A DNA stretch of 64,000 nt from Sparassis latifolia (GCA_018466975.1 CM031561.1:620001-684000); one strand, 5' to 3'. Shown: positions 47,242 through 59,689, counted from the first letter of the stretch. Program-made: numbers and translations. The notes: generated by a model not told the origin, from the sequence alone.

Positions 47242-50200
47242 ATGGTGCAAAGCTACTTGAGACACGGTCCTACAGAGGTGAGCGTAGTACATGGGTGTGC
47301 AATTGCCGTGTTCTCAATATTGTTCAGGCGTTCGGTCTCATTTGCAGTTCTTCGTCTAACTCCGTCTATGATGGCAAACTTGCTTATGTCCCGGCCTTGG
47401 AGGATGTCTTGGTCTGGGACGTGAAGAAGGGGCAGATGGTAGGTCTCGACGAGATGTTATTTGCTTGTATGCACTCAATGTCTTAGTTGGCTATGTGGCA
47501 TGAAACCGGACACCGCGCAGAGGTGACCTGCATCCTCCGCTCTCCCCAGAAAGACGTCTTCGCCGTAGGTTACGCGGATGGGTCTGTTAGACTTTGGAGT
47601 GCTTCTGCAGGTTCAGTGATCGCTACCTTTAATGGCCATAAGAAGGCTATTACCACCCTTGCCTTTGGCGAGAACGGCACGAGACTAGCTTCGGGGTCGC
47701 AGGATACGGACCTGATTTTGTGGGATGTTGTTGCGGAAGCCGGGCTCTTCAGGCGAGTTAATATTCATTTCATAATCTATAGGCCTGTTGACGCATTTTC
47801 CAGATTACGGGGCCATCGAGACCAAATAACTGGGATATGTTTCATTCGCCCGTCTACCTCAACAGGAAGCGTTCCAAGTTTTCTTCTGACCTCATCGAAA
47901 GACACTTTTATAAAGCTATGGGATCTCACGACTCAACACTGCATCCAGACGATCGTTGGCCACCGCTCAGAAATCTGGACACTAGACGTAGACAGCAAGC
48001 AAGAACTTGTGTTTACCGGAAGTGGAGAAGGTGAGATGAAGGCTTGGCGTATCGATCACGATGCTCTGGCACAAGGTCTCAGAGAGACTGGATATGGAGA
48101 GGTATGCCGACACCGGTCCGTTCAAATTCTACGCCAGTATTCATGTCTTTCGTTGCGCAGATGACCAAGATGATCTACCCGGTCACGAACATCCCACTCT
48201 CCTCTCAACACCGCGTGTCACAAATTTCTTTCCATCCCTTTAAGCCATACGTTGCTGTTCAGTGCCACGATCGATCTGTAGAGGTATTCAGAATCCGTAC
48301 GGAGGAGGAGATCCGCAAAAAGCAAGCTAGGCGTAAGAAACGCATGAGAGAAAAGAAAGAACAGACAAAGCTCAAGGAAAAGACCAGAGGGAAATTTGAG
48401 GAGAACAACGATGAAGCAGACGCGGATCAGATGGACGACGCTCAAGAAGTCCAGCTCGTGGATCTTTTCACGCCCTATCTTGTCGTACGCGCAAGTGGGA
48501 AAATTAGGTCATTCGATTTTGCAGACGAGGAGACGGCGGCTTCTACGCATACCCAGCTGTGCGTAGCTTTGTCTTCAAATGCGCTGGAAGTCTACAATAT
48601 CCCTCAGCCTTCAAAGACTAAGGATGCGGTGCCTGAGGCCACTCGTACTTTCTCAGTGGATCTCCCCGGACATAGAACAGATGTCCGCACACTGTGTTTG
48701 AGCTCTGATGATATGCTGTTGGCTTCTGCGTCTAATGGTGCGTTGTGTTTGACAACTTCACAGTATCTGTTGACAGCATAAGTAGGTTCGCTCAAAATCT
48801 GGAATATGAAAACCACATCCTGTATACGCACAATGGAATGTGGGCATGCTATCTGTAGCACTTTCCTACCTGGCGATCGACAGGTCAGTATGGAGTTTCC
48901 CCCTGCGTATACCGTGCCCGACTCAACTGTGCGCGATTAATGTAGATCGCGGTTGGCACAAAAACCGGAGAGATTTTCTTGTACGATCTCGCGTCTTCAT
49001 CACTCATCGAGACTATCCAAGCCCACGTAGCAACCGTCTGGTCCATTCATGTACGTGCAGACGGTCAGGCCCTCGTCAGCGGAAGTGCCGACAAGGACAT
49101 CAAATTCTGGGACATTGAAGAGAAGTCTGTCAATAGCGAGAATGTTCGTACATCCTGTGATATTTTTCGCATACTTTGAGGCTTACGGATACACATTTAG
49201 CCTCGCAGCGCTAGATTACTTACCTTGGTACACATACGGACTCTTAAGATGACTGATGATGTCCTGTCAGTAAGGTATAGCCCTAACGGGAAGCTTCTGG
49301 CAGTGGCACTGCTCGACTCTACTGTGAAGATCTTCTATCAGGACAGCCTGAAATTCTTCCTGTCTCTATATGGACACAAGGTATGCCATGCACCCACCTC
49401 GCTCGCTTGACAGTGCAGGCTCACACAGTTACGTATACGTAGCTACCTGTGCTCTCCATGGACATCTCCCAAGACTCCAAGCTCATCGTAACCTGCTCCG
49501 CTGACAAGAACGTAAAGATCTGGGGCCTAGATTTTGGCGACTGCCACCGCTCCATATTCGCGCACGACGACAGCGTGATGCAGGTGGCGTTTGAGAACAC
49601 CGACACGCGTGACATGGACAGCAAGCCGTCGCATTATTTCTGGACAGTCGGAAAAGACATGATGGTGAAGTACTGGGATGGAGATAAGGTATGGCCAAAG
49701 TTGTCTCAACAACAGTAGGGCAGCTGACGACAGTGATGCGAAGTTTGAAAATATCCAGAAGTTGGAGGGCCATCATGGCGAGGTGTGGGCGCTGGCTGTA
49801 AGCCACCACGGCAAGTTTATCGTAACAGGTTCGCACGACAAGTCCATCCGGGTGTGGGAAAAACTCGATGAGCCGGTGGGCTTAATCACATCAGCAATTC
49901 GATATATGTGCTGAGAAACTGTATCTCCAGCTCTTCCTCGAGGAAGAACACGAGCGCGAGCTTGAGAATATCTACGAGTCCGGGATCGCAGAAACCTTCA
50001 ACCGCACCGATGCCCCGATTGGGAGCGGCGTGGACGATGCAGACCCGACTGCAGCCATGGGGGGTGCGGAGGTTACCTCGGTCTCAAAGCAAACCACAGA
50101 GACGCTCATGGCGGGTGAGAAGATCATGGAAGCTCTCGAGCTCGCGGACGGTGAGCTCACGACATTCCGCGAGTACGAGGAGGCCAAGGCGCAAGGTGGT

Positions 50201-50734
50201 CTCTCCGAACAGGTTGCCCCACCGCCTCGGAATCCCGTCTTGGCGGCGTACGATGTGGAGCCGGAGGAGTATGTGCTGAGGGTGGTTGAGCGCATAGCGG
50301 GGACTGCGCTGTTTGATGCATTGTTAGTGTTGCCGTTTGGGAGGGTTGTGAGCCTCATGCGATGCCTCAATGTTTGGGCCCTGAGAGTGAGACCATCAGT
50401 GTTTATGTTGATTATATGCGCTTATCGCAGTCGATTGCAGGAGTGGAACATCGCATTAACCTCGCGCATCATTTTCTTCCTTCTGAAGACGCATTACCAC
50501 CAGGTCGTGGCCAACCGCACTATGCGCACCGCACTCATCCCGCTGCGTAAGCATTTGCGAGAATCACTGCGGAAACAAAAAGACGTCATCGTGTACAACC
50601 TTGCCGCGCTGCGATATATCCAGAGACAGAACAATGCTCAGCGGACGGCCGACTTCTTCGAAGAGGAGATCAACGAGGAAAAGGTGCAAGAGAAGATTAC
50701 GGAGGGCAGGAAGCGAAAGAGAGTTAAGACGTAG
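47242..50734 (+). CDS. UTP12: U3 snoRNP protein Utp12 (Dip2/WDR3)
   Basis: Component of the UTP-B subcomplex of the small-subunit processome, required for 18S rRNA maturation in the nucleolus. It starts [12 protein letters not shown], spliced in frame to [20 protein letters not shown]. Two tandem seven-bladed WD40 propellers follow. Repeats are visible as [57 protein letters not shown], then after a Lys/Glu-rich insertion ([20 protein letters not shown]) as [48 protein letters not shown] and [18 protein letters not shown]. The C-terminal Utp12 domain (about 49930-50734) begins [20 protein letters not shown], contains [20 protein letters not shown] and [20 protein letters not shown], and ends [10 protein letters not shown]. 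About thirteen introns. The length of about 920 residues is normal. Confidence 0.92.
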
Positions 50735-50969
50735 ACACTGTCTCAAAATGACAGATCCAACATTGAGTGCTTCTCCCGATACAAGTCTAGTGCTACTGAT
50801 ACAGATGCAAAAATTGTCCGTCAACCTAGTAAGACGAAGTACCATGTCCGTGGATCCAGCCACTAAGCATGAATGTGCATCCTTCAATTTTCCTGAGGAC
50901 CCCAAAGATTTTGTAGCCTGTACAGCTTGGTCGTGAAACGAACAGAAGGTGATGCAGACAAAAATAATC

Positions 50970-51876
50970 TCACCATCCATCTGGATTGGTCGCCGAACGC
51001 ATTTGAACCGTCAGCACACCCTCGCCGAGATCTGCCAGTTGAGTGAAGGCAGATTTGGTGAGGTCCACGTGCTTCGAGCCGGGGGCGCACCCAGCACAAG
51101 AATCAACCACTCTCACAAAAACACACTTCTTCGGGGTGTTGCAAACTGCAAAGTTGAGGGTATGAACACGAGAAATGGCGCACACTTTTAGCATAGGAGA
51201 CCTACGCTCGAGGAACTTGAAGCACGCTGGACGGTCGGTCCAACCCTCCAGGGTAAGTGCACATGCAAACGAATCGTCCTAGGCAGTTTATTTTATTTAA
51301 TCTCGGGTTCAAAGGGCTAAATGGTCTTTGAACGCACCGTGGGATGCCAGGTTGGCTTCTCCCAGCAGCTAGGGTTCAACAAGTCCTTCCCAGTGTACCT
51401 GCCAAGGAACGAATTCAGTATGTCGGATACGGCCTAGTATCAAAAGAATGAACAGACCATGTAATCGTTACGGGCTGTGCAGAGCCGATAGCCTTCAGAC
51501 TCTGAACTACTTTGCTTAGACTGTCCACGACCCCACCCGAGGACGACTTGGACGCTGACGTTGACTTGGGCTTCGACGCAGAGCTTGTCTTCGCCGTGGG
51601 TTTCTTGGTTACTCTTCGTTCTAACATTCTCTCCCCCACGTAACCTTCATCTTGGTTCTCGCGGGCGTATTTGTACTGGAGGTTCGTAACATTAACAGTC
51701 TGCCAGCCGTCTCTGGGATCGAATTGGTAATTTGGTGCCAGAGTGTGTGCAGTAGAATATCGTCTCTCCAAAGCGCTCTGGAAGGCACTGATATCGGCAG
51801 CGGTTGCGCCCATAATGAGAGGCGCCAGAGTAGAGGCGGCAAAGAGAAGGCTGGAAAGAGAGAAAAGATGAATCAT
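50970..51876 (-). CDS. Secreted RlpA-like (double-psi beta-barrel) protein
   Basis: Predicted extracellular protein of the barwin/expansin-like superfamily; family members of this kind lack known enzymatic activity and are often induced in fruiting or interaction. It starts with a signal peptide MIHLFSLSSLLFAASTLAPL (51876). A spacer rich in Ser, Lys and Thr follows (about 51530-51610). The barrel domain starts at PVTITW, joins by an in-frame splice at 51462/51400 to YTGKDLLNPSCWEKPTWHPT, then over one intron to ALTLEGWTDRPACFKFLE, then after another intron to KKCVFVRVVDSCAGCAPGSK and HVDLTKSAFTQLADLGEGVL. It ends TVQMRSATNPDGW with the stop at 50970. The cysteines and the VDSCAGC and HVDLT motifs are as in the family. 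Confidence 0.85.
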
Positions 51877-52344
51877 GGCTGGAATTTCGATCAGGATAGT
51901 ATGTGGTGGTTGTGCCGACTAGAAAGATGTCCTGGTTGGAGACTAGGAAAAATCTACCGTAAAGACAGGCCTGCCTGAGGGCGTGAAGAGTAAATACTAT
52001 AGTGGTCGGAGGGCAAAGGATAATCTGGTACACGAACAAGACGAGATGAGCTTGCGTTGAACTTGGATACCCTCTAAACTCGGAAGGTGAGATCGCGGAC
52101 TTGGTGCGGAGATTGAAGTTCGATGGGCGCGTCGCGTGACCTGTGACGCAAGTCGCGTTTCGTCTGACGTGACCAGAAAGTCTCATCCACTTGGTGGAAG
52201 TTGGCGCTGCGTCCGCACGCCGGTTCCGATTTCACATAGTATTAGTAGATTTGCGAATCGATACTGTTGATAGTGAGATATGAGTCGGGATACTGATACA
52301 TGTGTCGAACGAATACAATAGAAGCGGTAGTAACGATTTGAGAA
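51877..52344. other. Intergenic region
   Basis: 468 bp: promoter of the secreted-protein gene and the 3' end of the next minus-strand gene. Contains several CGTCACG/CGTGACC-like units at about 52130-52165. No gene seen. Confidence 0.35.
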
Positions 52345-53295
52345 TCAAATGAAATCGTTTATATCTTCAGTCGGTCTTTCCTTCTGTTCGAGTTCGGGTC
52401 CGATGTTCAGCATATTGGCAGTGATAATCTCAAACGCGGTTCGCCAGTATTTCCATGGACCATTGTAGAGAGCCTTGCCTTCGTCGTTGATTCTCCAGCG
52501 GCACAAGTTGCATTGCAATAAGACGAGGTCGTTTACGCCCATCTCCTGTATTGGCCAGTATTGTTGAAGGTATGCGGATTAGCAATCCGGCATCTACGGA
52601 AAGGTCCGGGAAAGGTCCGTAGGGTTAGGATTAGTAAGGACAATGTCTCGAGAACAGTCTGGTAGTTTCTAGTCTTTTAGTTTACAGTATATAAGGAGCT
52701 CAACAGGCTTCTATGTAGTTAAGCCAATTTCTATCCTCTTCCACTCGTAGCCCGAGGTGCAGTTGCTTACAAGTATTGCATTTGAGATTTTGGGCCGAGA
52801 CGATCCATGGCGTTATAAGACTCTTTGAACGGAATGGCCTGCAAATTGAATCAGGCATGGGTTGGGCAACACAAAAGATAAATACCTGTCTTTCACCGGT
52901 CTTGAGCGTTTTTTCCATATATTTACTGGCCCAAATTGGGTTGCGATCCAACGGTTGCTCTATCGTGAGGGTAGTGTTATCAGTACTGAATGAAAAGGTC
53001 AACAGAATATCGTACTTTTGTTTTCGGACGCATATTTGTCGAGCAGCTGAATAGCTGCTTGAGCATCTCCTTCGACTACCGGATAAATTCCGATACTCAA
53101 GCGGCTAGGCGAATTGTAGCCTTTGCGTGTGTTATTCCTTTGAATTTCGCCCACGAGCCATATCGTGATCGGCTTGCCATTCAGGCATAGGAAATGATGA
53201 ACGTCGTCTTCGGTATTGAAACGTCCCCACGCAGCGTTGTCAGGGACGGAGGTGATACCAAAATGTCCAGTAGATTCACTATTGTATGTGCTCAT
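52345..53295 (-). CDS. Hypothetical protein with two CxxC pairs
   Basis: Not recognised. The first exon starts MSTYNSESTGHFGITSVPDN and reads to LLDKYASENK (about 53018). The next coding piece (TDNTTLTIEQPLDRNPIWAS, with YMEKTLKTGERQ) begins near 52995, but the splice between them was not resolved in frame. Later pieces are QNLKCNTCKQLHLGLRVEED (about 52775) and LLQCNLCRWRINDEGKALYN with a C-terminus ending RPTEDINDFI (52345). The two CNxC pairs suggest a small zinc-binding or redox motif, but they may lie on alternative exons. The ATG is only 54 bp after the stop of the upstream disrupted gene. It may be partly decayed. Confidence 0.4.
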
Positions 53296-54783
53296 TTTGT
53301 GGATTCTCCTATACTCGCGATTAAATTTGTGATAGATATAATCAATATTTATACATACAGCGACAACGGACGCTTGTAATCCCAATCACATAGACTACTA
53401 ATTTGTCGTGTAGTAGTACGAGTAGAGGCGGAAGGAGATTCTTCAGAGTGGGAAGGGTTGTCGACGCGGGACGTTGTGCTGAAACGAAGGTTAACTCTAC
53501 GGATAATATCGTAACAGGTGGGAATGTTTGAGAATATTTACCCAGGGTCACTAGCTGGTTCGCACGTAAAACTAGTGGAGATGTCACTGTCAACCGTTTG
53601 ATCGCCTATTCCCTTGTTGAGTCTGATGTGTTGTGAGTAAGGAACAGCAGTTGAACCGTTTAGATAGACATACGTGTCGGATATAGTATCTGAAGAGTTG
53701 TCAGGACGTAGTGACCACAGGGGTTGATATCATCGGTTCGGCGATGATGGAGGATGGAAGAATAGAGGTTGTTCGAGTGGTAGGTCTAAACATGGGAGTG
53801 AGGAATTTGCTTTGGTGAAGTTGAGTATAACGCTGGTAGTTTATCGTTTAGTGCTGCGATCATCCATAGAATCGTCGGATGGGGATGTTTCTTGGGCATG
53901 AGTGCGTGAACAAGGATAGAGGATGACAGAACGAGGACGATGGGGGAAGAGGATATCGGACGTCGGATGTAAACATACCGTTCAGGGGGAGGGGGATTGG
54001 CGCGGTACAAACTTCAAGACCATAAGGAGAGTTTGTTGCCGGGTTTAGAAAGTAGGTGGATATCGATGGAGCGGTCGGAAAAGGCCATTACCAGAAGCGC
54101 CAGTTTGGTACAGGTACACGACAGGGTACGAAGAATCTGATCGGCGTACGCATATCATATCTACATTGATCAAGGAGATTGGGTTCTGGCATTATCACAT
54201 GCAATAATTGGCGAAGGCAAACTCTCCTATAGCCTATGATGAGTTAATGTCGAAATTGGATGCGGAGGTGAGAATCGTAAATAAGTGGGAAAGCGATTAT
54301 CACGACATACGCAGGACACTTAGAAAAATACCTGCTGACTGAACATGTAGTGGTGTATACGATTGGAATGGGAGAGGAAACAGTACGACCAATATGTCGC
54401 CTGCGTTAACAGCAAGTGGAGTACGCATCGATGAGGTGTCGGTTCCAGGTGAGCACTACTGAGATCGAGGAAGGTGTCAGGAGCCTTGCATTACCGGTTC
54501 AGTTGAACGTCTTGGTGATATATGTAAAGGGTATCTCATATCGTCGCAGGTGAATGTGAAAGATTCGCTTGATGGTTGGTCTGACAATGGTTTGTATAAA
54601 TTAAGTAGGTGATTACGGAAAAAAAAACATCGTAGTACGTGACTTAGTTTGAGCGTGTCTTTGTCACGAAGGAGTTTTATCGTAAACTCACAGTGGTTGT
54701 CGTGAACCTGCAGAGTTTCGATAGTACCGACTACGTATACAGTGACGAGTGAGCCGCCAATGGTTGCATGGTCGCCAGCAGCA

Positions 54784-55425
54784 TGTTACGCGGCAGCGAA
54801 ACACGAGCGTCAAGTCGAGTTGTCACGAGACAAGGTCTTAGTCTAAGACACAAGTCCGTTCAAGTGACACTTCTGGCGATGTCCTCGCACTGAAGGTCGA
54901 TCAGAGTTCGTTCTTATGACTCGTAGTAGCTGTCTGCTACTAACGGTCGAATTTCAGTCAAAGGCAAGTGAAAAGCTGGTTTAATGGTAACCAGGTCGAG
55001 ATGGGGATCCAGCTCGACAAGGTCGTCTATTTATACAAAAGGTATCCGCAGTACTACGCAGTAATGCGGGATCGTTCATTGGCTAGATAAGGTGAAACGA
55101 TATCTGGGCAGGGTAACGGCGAGGAAGTAATATGTATGAGAAAGCTGAGTAAGGTCGTGAGAGATAATCAGTACTAATGGGGATAACGAGTCGTGTATCA
55201 GAACGAGGTAAAGATGAGGCATACATGCACGTCTTGCATGTGTGATAAGAAGAAGGTCCGGAGTTGGATCCGGTGTAACCCCAGACTAGGGGTTCTAGTC
55301 ATCTGGGTAAAGAATCGGAGGTTGCGCTCCGATGAGTCGCGTGTTGGATCACGTGGTCTGGTAACGTAAAGGGAACAAGGAGAAGAAAAAGAAAAGATGT
55401 GCCACAAGTGAGGAGCATTGTAACA
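54784..55425 (-). repeat. 3' LTR of the retrotransposon (642 bp)
   Basis: Left-hand copy, which is the 3' LTR because the element is on the minus strand. Starts TGTTACGCGG and ends AGCATTGTAACA. Differs from the other LTR by one extra A (in CGAATTTCAG) and three A/G transitions. U3 (from 55425 to about 55003) contains four adjacent perfect hairpin-forming repeats at 55223-55332. Confidence 0.95.
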
Positions 55426-55437
55426 TCAGCTCCCGTC
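55426..55437 (-). other. Candidate polypurine tract
   Basis: In element sense, GACGGGAGCTGA lies directly before the TG of the 3' LTR. It is only moderately purine-rich (9 of 12), so the assignment rests mainly on position. Confidence 0.4.
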
Positions 55438-55472
55438 TAACGTTTCTTGTCCCACAAGAAATATTGTGATCT

Positions 55473-56216
55473 TCATCGTCGTCGGGGGCAGTCGCGGACA
55501 TAATGATCTCCTCCACATCTGTAGCATGTCCGCCGGCTGGTTCGTGATCCTTGTTCGGGGATACGTCCATCCCTGTAGGGATGACTGCGACGTGAAGAAG
55601 TGGATGCGGTCGAGAAAGATGGTTGGGATAACGGAGATCGTCCACTGGGTACATGCGAACGAGGAGGGCGAGGTCGAACGGGAATTGGTTCTGGCGACGA
55701 GCGAGGAGTGGATGCGGGTATTCCATTAGTGGTGTATCCGAGGATGTGTCCGATGTCTTCGTCCCCATGCTCCCTCCAAATCTCCTGTGCTGTACGAGTG
55801 ACCGTACTGCGCATTAATGACCAGACTTGGTCGACTCTGGTTCGGGCTCTACTCGTCCTTTCCTCTGCTGCGATGAGCTCTTGTCTGGCCGTCTGCATCC
55901 ACTCGACCATTTCTAATGCTCGTTGCATGGAAACCACCGCTTGTCGATCTTGCGGGCGATTTCGTAAGGCGACGAGGATATCTGTGAAGTCGACAGGAAC
56001 ACGGATAGCTGAGACCAGACGTGTGGCAAATTCTTGTTCGTCCGATGCGTGACTGAGTTCGATAGAAGGTGAGGGCGATGAGGCGCGGATAAAGGGTGTC
56101 TGTGCTCGAGAGGGTACTCCATTGACAAGCGTAGGCGATGCGGGTATGCTCATAATTGTGGAGGCGACTTCAGCGAGTATATTGTGAACAAGGTCGTCTA
56201 TAGCGGAAGTGGGCAT
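55473..56216 (-). CDS. Additional retrotransposon ORF downstream of pol, zinc-knuckle protein
   Basis: 247 codons between pol and the 3' LTR, starting with a true ATG (MPTSAIDDLVHNILAEVAST). The N-terminal 150 residues are helical and charged (QRALEMVEWMQTARQELIAA, AEERTSRARTRVDQVWSLMR). A basic Ser/Pro/Arg-rich linker follows, then a CCHC zinc knuckle at the extreme C-terminus: CYRCGGDHYVRDCPRRR, spacing C-x2-C-x3-H-x4-C (residues about 231-243). No signal peptide or transmembrane helix, so it is not an envelope protein. The knuckle and basic linker predict nucleic-acid binding, like nucleocapsid. A TATA-like sequence precedes its ATG. Chromoviruses of the Tf1 type normally end after pol, so this ORF is unusual. 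Confidence 0.7.
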   Translation of the reverse strand: MPTSAIDDLVHNILAEVASTIMSIPASPTLVNGVPSRAQTPFIRASSPSPSIELSHASDEQEFATRLVSAIRVPVDFTDILVALRNRPQDRQAVVSMQRALEMVEWMQTARQELIAAEERTSRARTRVDQVWSLMRSTVTRTAQEIWREHGDEDIGHILGYTTNGIPASTPRSSPEPIPVRPRPPRSHVPSGRSPLSQPSFSTASTSSRRSHPYRDGRIPEQGSRTSRRTCYRCGGDHYVRDCPRRR

Positions 56217-56240
56217 TGATGATATATCGTCTTCTCCTCC

Positions 56241-56247
56241 TTTTATA
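56241..56247 (-). promoter_or_regulatory. TATA-like sequence before the additional ORF
   Basis: In element sense GGTATAAAAGG lies about 30 bp before the ATG at 56216. This is the usual distance from a TATA box to the transcript start, so a promoter here would give a nearly leaderless mRNA. Function is inference. Confidence 0.35.
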
Positions 56248-56572
56248 CCTTTCGGTCGTTAAGGGGATCGCGGTTATCTGTGATGTGAAATAGAATGTCG
56301 TGGATCCGGGTAATAATCAAATAGATGAAAATTCATTGGACAATAAAGAGTATTCCCACAGAGATAAGAGCTGCCTGATCAGTTCCAGGCATCGTTCTGA
56401 TCACCCCAGCCGTTAGCGTGCGGGCTGTCTCGCGTGAAGAGTGTGTGTTCGACAAGTCGTCTGATAAGGATTCGGTGGATGATCCAAAGAAAAGTGAGGG
56501 TTGTGCAGTGGAGGACGATTAGGAAGATGATGAGGAAAACCGTCGTGGTAGTCATTCCGGGTTTCTTCTCCT

Positions 56573-59500
56573 CTACTGGATTCTCCTGGTCCTTTTATAT
56601 GCATCGAGGATTCGCTTGGCATTCTGTAAATTGTGGGTAGGTTCCCACGAGTTTTCTGCTGAAGAATATCCCTTCCACTTGACTAAGTACCTCAGATGAC
56701 CTCGATACGTCTTGTGATTCAGGATGGCTTCGACTTCGTACTCTTCTTCGTTATCAACGACATCAGGTGGTGGGTTCACGTAATTCGGACCATGTATGTC
56801 GTTTTCGCGATAAGGAGATAGAAGGGCAGCGTGGAATACGGAATGAACTCGCCAGGTCTTCGGGAGTTTGAGACGATAGTTGGCTGGTCCGATGACTTCG
56901 ACAATTTCGAATGGCCCCTCACGCTTTGGTGCTATCTTGCGCGAGGCGTAATTGACCTTCAGGTTCCTCGAGTCTAGCCAGACCTTCTGTCCTAGTGTAA
57001 ACTTCAGCGATCCTTGTCTGACTCGGTCCGCCATCTGTTGTCGGGCTAACTCGTGCATGGCTAGTGCTTCTAGTCTTATCTTCTGCAACATGTCAAGCCT
57101 GGATTCAACCGATGGAATGTTCGTGGTCGGAAATACGGAAGGGAGTCCACGTGGTTCGTATCCCATCATGATGCGGAATGGGCTCATCTTCCGTGCCGAG
57201 TGTTCCCTTGTGTTATGACAAAACTCGAGGTCTGGCAGGCGGTCGGCCCATGTTTCAGGGTTGTTTCCGCAATAGAGTCGAAGATAGATTTCCAGCTCCT
57301 GGTTGACTCGCTCTGTTTCTCCGTCCGTCTGAGGGTGATAAGCTGTGCTCATTGATGATCTGATCTGGAGTAGTCGATTTAACTCTTGGAAGACCTTGGA
57401 TGCGTATTGAGGTCCTCTATCCGAGATGATTCGGTCGGGTAATCCAAATCGCGAGTATACTTTGTCATGAAAAATCTTGGCCGTTCCTTCGGCTGTGATC
57501 GTTTTGAGGCAGGGCGTAAGAATCACCCCCTTCGTAAGGTCATGGTCTACTACGACCATAATTGAATCAAAACCGTTGGAAACGGGGAGGTCGGTAATAA
57601 AATCGGTGGTGCAACAGGAAAATGGTAATGCGTGTGGGTTGGCGGGAATTGGTTCCAAAGGAATACGAGTTGGATGAGTATTCGGTTTCATTTGTTGACA
57701 GGCGGCACAGCCTTCAACATAATTGTAGACAAATGTATACATGCCGGGCCACCAGAATTCACGACATAACAGTTCAAGAGTATTGAACTTTCCAGGGTGA
57801 CCCATGGCAGGGGAGTCGTGATGTAGTCGAACGAGGTCACGACGAAGAGTTTCGGATGGTGGAACGTAAATCTTTCCCTTGTAGAGGATGACACCATCGC
57901 GAACTTCCCAGTCGGAAAGCGATGATTTCATGGGGAATGGCCCTTTGTGCGCAATCGCTTCGAGGGCTTCGTGAACAATGAGGTCTTTTGCTGCGTGATT
58001 CCTGATTTCGTCGAATAGTGTCGGGGAAATGGATCGCACGAATAGTGCGTTGGGTAAAAGAATGCGATCTTCGTTGTCACTTTCACTGTCATCGAGTCCA
58101 TTACGACGAGAGAGCGCATCAGATTGGATCATCTGAGTGCCAGGGACATGGATGAGGTGAAGATCAAATTGTGATAATTTGAGACTCCATCGTGCTTGTC
58201 GGCGGTTTAACTTCTGAGCTGTACGGAAGTACGTGAGGTTCTTGTGATCACTGCGAACTTCGACGGGATGGGGAGAGCCTTCAAGATAATGGCGCCATTC
58301 AGTGAGGGCTCGAATGATTCCGAGGAGTTCGCGGTCGTAGATTTCGTAGTTCCGTTCAGCTGGATTGAGCATCTGTGAAATGTAGGCACAAGGATGGAGG
58401 TCTCCATTGATATCGGCTTGGCGTAAAACTGCACCCGTAGCAAACTTGGAAGCGTCGGATTCAACAATAAAGGGTTTTGCCTTGTCAGGCAGTAACAGTA
58501 CTGGGGCGGTACTGAATCGTTGCTTCAATGTGTCGAAAGCTGTCTGACATTCTGTTGTCCATTCAAAAGGTGGAGATCCAGCGGCAGTGCGCGTAAGATT
58601 TGTCAATGGTTTGGCAATATCCGAGAAGTTGGCAATAAACTTCCGATAGAAGTTTCCAAACCCTAGGAAAGAGCGAACACCTTTTACCGTGCTTGGTTCA
58701 GGCCATTCTGCAATTCCTTTAAGTTTGATAGGGTCCATGCCAATGTAGTTTTCTCGAATGATCATGCCTAGGAATTCGACTTCTTTAACGTCAAAGAAAC
58801 ACTTTTCCGGTTTAAGGAATAAGTCGTTGTCTTTGAGTCGTTGGAGTACGCGTCGGGTTCGAACGTGATGTTCTTCCAAATCGTTTGAGAAGATGAGGAT
58901 ATCATCCATGTAAATGACTATCCATCCCTCATCGATCATGTCCTTGAAGAGTGCGTTCATCATCATTTGGAAAGTCGCCGGGGAGTTGCAGAGTCCAAAG
59001 AACATGACCATAGGTTCGAAAAGTCCGCGATTTGTCTTAAATGCGCCCTTCCATTGGTCACCATCTTTGATTCTGACATTGTTATATCCGGAGCGTAAAT
59101 CCATTTTCGTAAAGATCGATGCGCCTTTGAATTGATCCATAAGGTCAGAAATGAGCGGAAGAGGATAGGCGTTCTTCACCGTCCCTTCATTCAGGTATCG
59201 GTAATCCTGACAGGGATGTAGTGCTCCGTCTTTCTTTCCTACGAAGAAAAATGGTGAAGCCATGGGAGATTTCGACGGTCGGATGTATCCTTTTCGCAGA
59301 TTTTCTTCCAGGAAGTCATCCATCGCTCCTTGTTCTTTGAGCGATAACGGATAGACTTTACAGTCGCGTGGAATAAAATCGGGTTTCAAGTCAATGGCGT
59401 GGTCCCAAGGCCTGGTTTCTGGAAAGCGTTCAGCTGCTTTCTTTTCAAAGACGGACTTCAAATCGTGGAGGTAGTTGGGGACCAACTCCTCGACGGTTTT

Positions 59501-59689
59501 GGGTTTGTCTACAGCTGATGCTTCCTTGTGTGCCTGTTGTGCCAATTCTTGTGATTTACCAGATGGTTTGTAAAAGACCGTATTCTGTGCGTTACAGAAT
59601 AATGGGGATCGGGTACTGTGTGTCATTCTTCCAATGGCGGGGCCTCTTCGTATGGTGAAGACTGCGGTTTCAGTCTCTTCATTCGTCAA
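56573..59689 (-). CDS. pol: Retrotransposon pol: reverse transcriptase, RNase H, integrase, chromodomain
   Basis: An uninterrupted frame of 1038 codons with no ATG at its beginning; it is open further upstream to about 59845, so it must be reached by a frame change from the protease. Reverse transcriptase at about residues 100-330: KMDLRSGY (Asp 197), and YMDDILIF (260-267) intact. RNase H at about 405-530: [32 protein letters not shown]. Integrase zinc-binding HHCC at about 623-664 ([21 protein letters not shown]); catalytic core with Asp in TTDFITDLP (about 696), Asp in SDRGPQYAS (757) and Glu in the [10 protein letters not shown] region (about 791-793). The C-terminal chromodomain ends the protein: [20 protein letters not shown]. 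All catalytic residues are present, so the copy may be active if the frame changes are programmed. Confidence 0.93.
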   Translation of the reverse strand: MTNEETETAVFTIRRGPAIGRMTHSTRSPLFCNAQNTVFYKPSGKSQELAQQAHKEASAVDKPKTVEELVPNYLHDLKSVFEKKAAERFPETRPWDHAIDLKPDFIPRDCKVYPLSLKEQGAMDDFLEENLRKGYIRPSKSPMASPFFFVGKKDGALHPCQDYRYLNEGTVKNAYPLPLISDLMDQFKGASIFTKMDLRSGYNNVRIKDGDQWKGAFKTNRGLFEPMVMFFGLCNSPATFQMMMNALFKDMIDEGWIVIYMDDILIFSNDLEEHHVRTRRVLQRLKDNDLFLKPEKCFFDVKEVEFLGMIIRENYIGMDPIKLKGIAEWPEPSTVKGVRSFLGFGNFYRKFIANFSDIAKPLTNLTRTAAGSPPFEWTTECQTAFDTLKQRFSTAPVLLLPDKAKPFIVESDASKFATGAVLRQADINGDLHPCAYISQMLNPAERNYEIYDRELLGIIRALTEWRHYLEGSPHPVEVRSDHKNLTYFRTAQKLNRRQARWSLKLSQFDLHLIHVPGTQMIQSDALSRRNGLDDSESDNEDRILLPNALFVRSISPTLFDEIRNHAAKDLIVHEALEAIAHKGPFPMKSSLSDWEVRDGVILYKGKIYVPPSETLRRDLVRLHHDSPAMGHPGKFNTLELLCREFWWPGMYTFVYNYVEGCAACQQMKPNTHPTRIPLEPIPANPHALPFSCCTTDFITDLPVSNGFDSIMVVVDHDLTKGVILTPCLKTITAEGTAKIFHDKVYSRFGLPDRIISDRGPQYASKVFQELNRLLQIRSSMSTAYHPQTDGETERVNQELEIYLRLYCGNNPETWADRLPDLEFCHNTREHSARKMSPFRIMMGYEPRGLPSVFPTTNIPSVESRLDMLQKIRLEALAMHELARQQMADRVRQGSLKFTLGQKVWLDSRNLKVNYASRKIAPKREGPFEIVEVIGPANYRLKLPKTWRVHSVFHAALLSPYRENDIHGPNYVNPPPDVVDNEEEYEVEAILNHKTYRGHLRYLVKWKGYSSAENSWEPTHNLQNAKRILDAYKRTRRIQ

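Noticed and set aside
55198..55768. Short minus-strand frames inside and next to the left LTR
   Set aside because: They lie in LTR sequence also present in the right copy, or overlap the additional retrotransposon ORF in another frame; no independent support.
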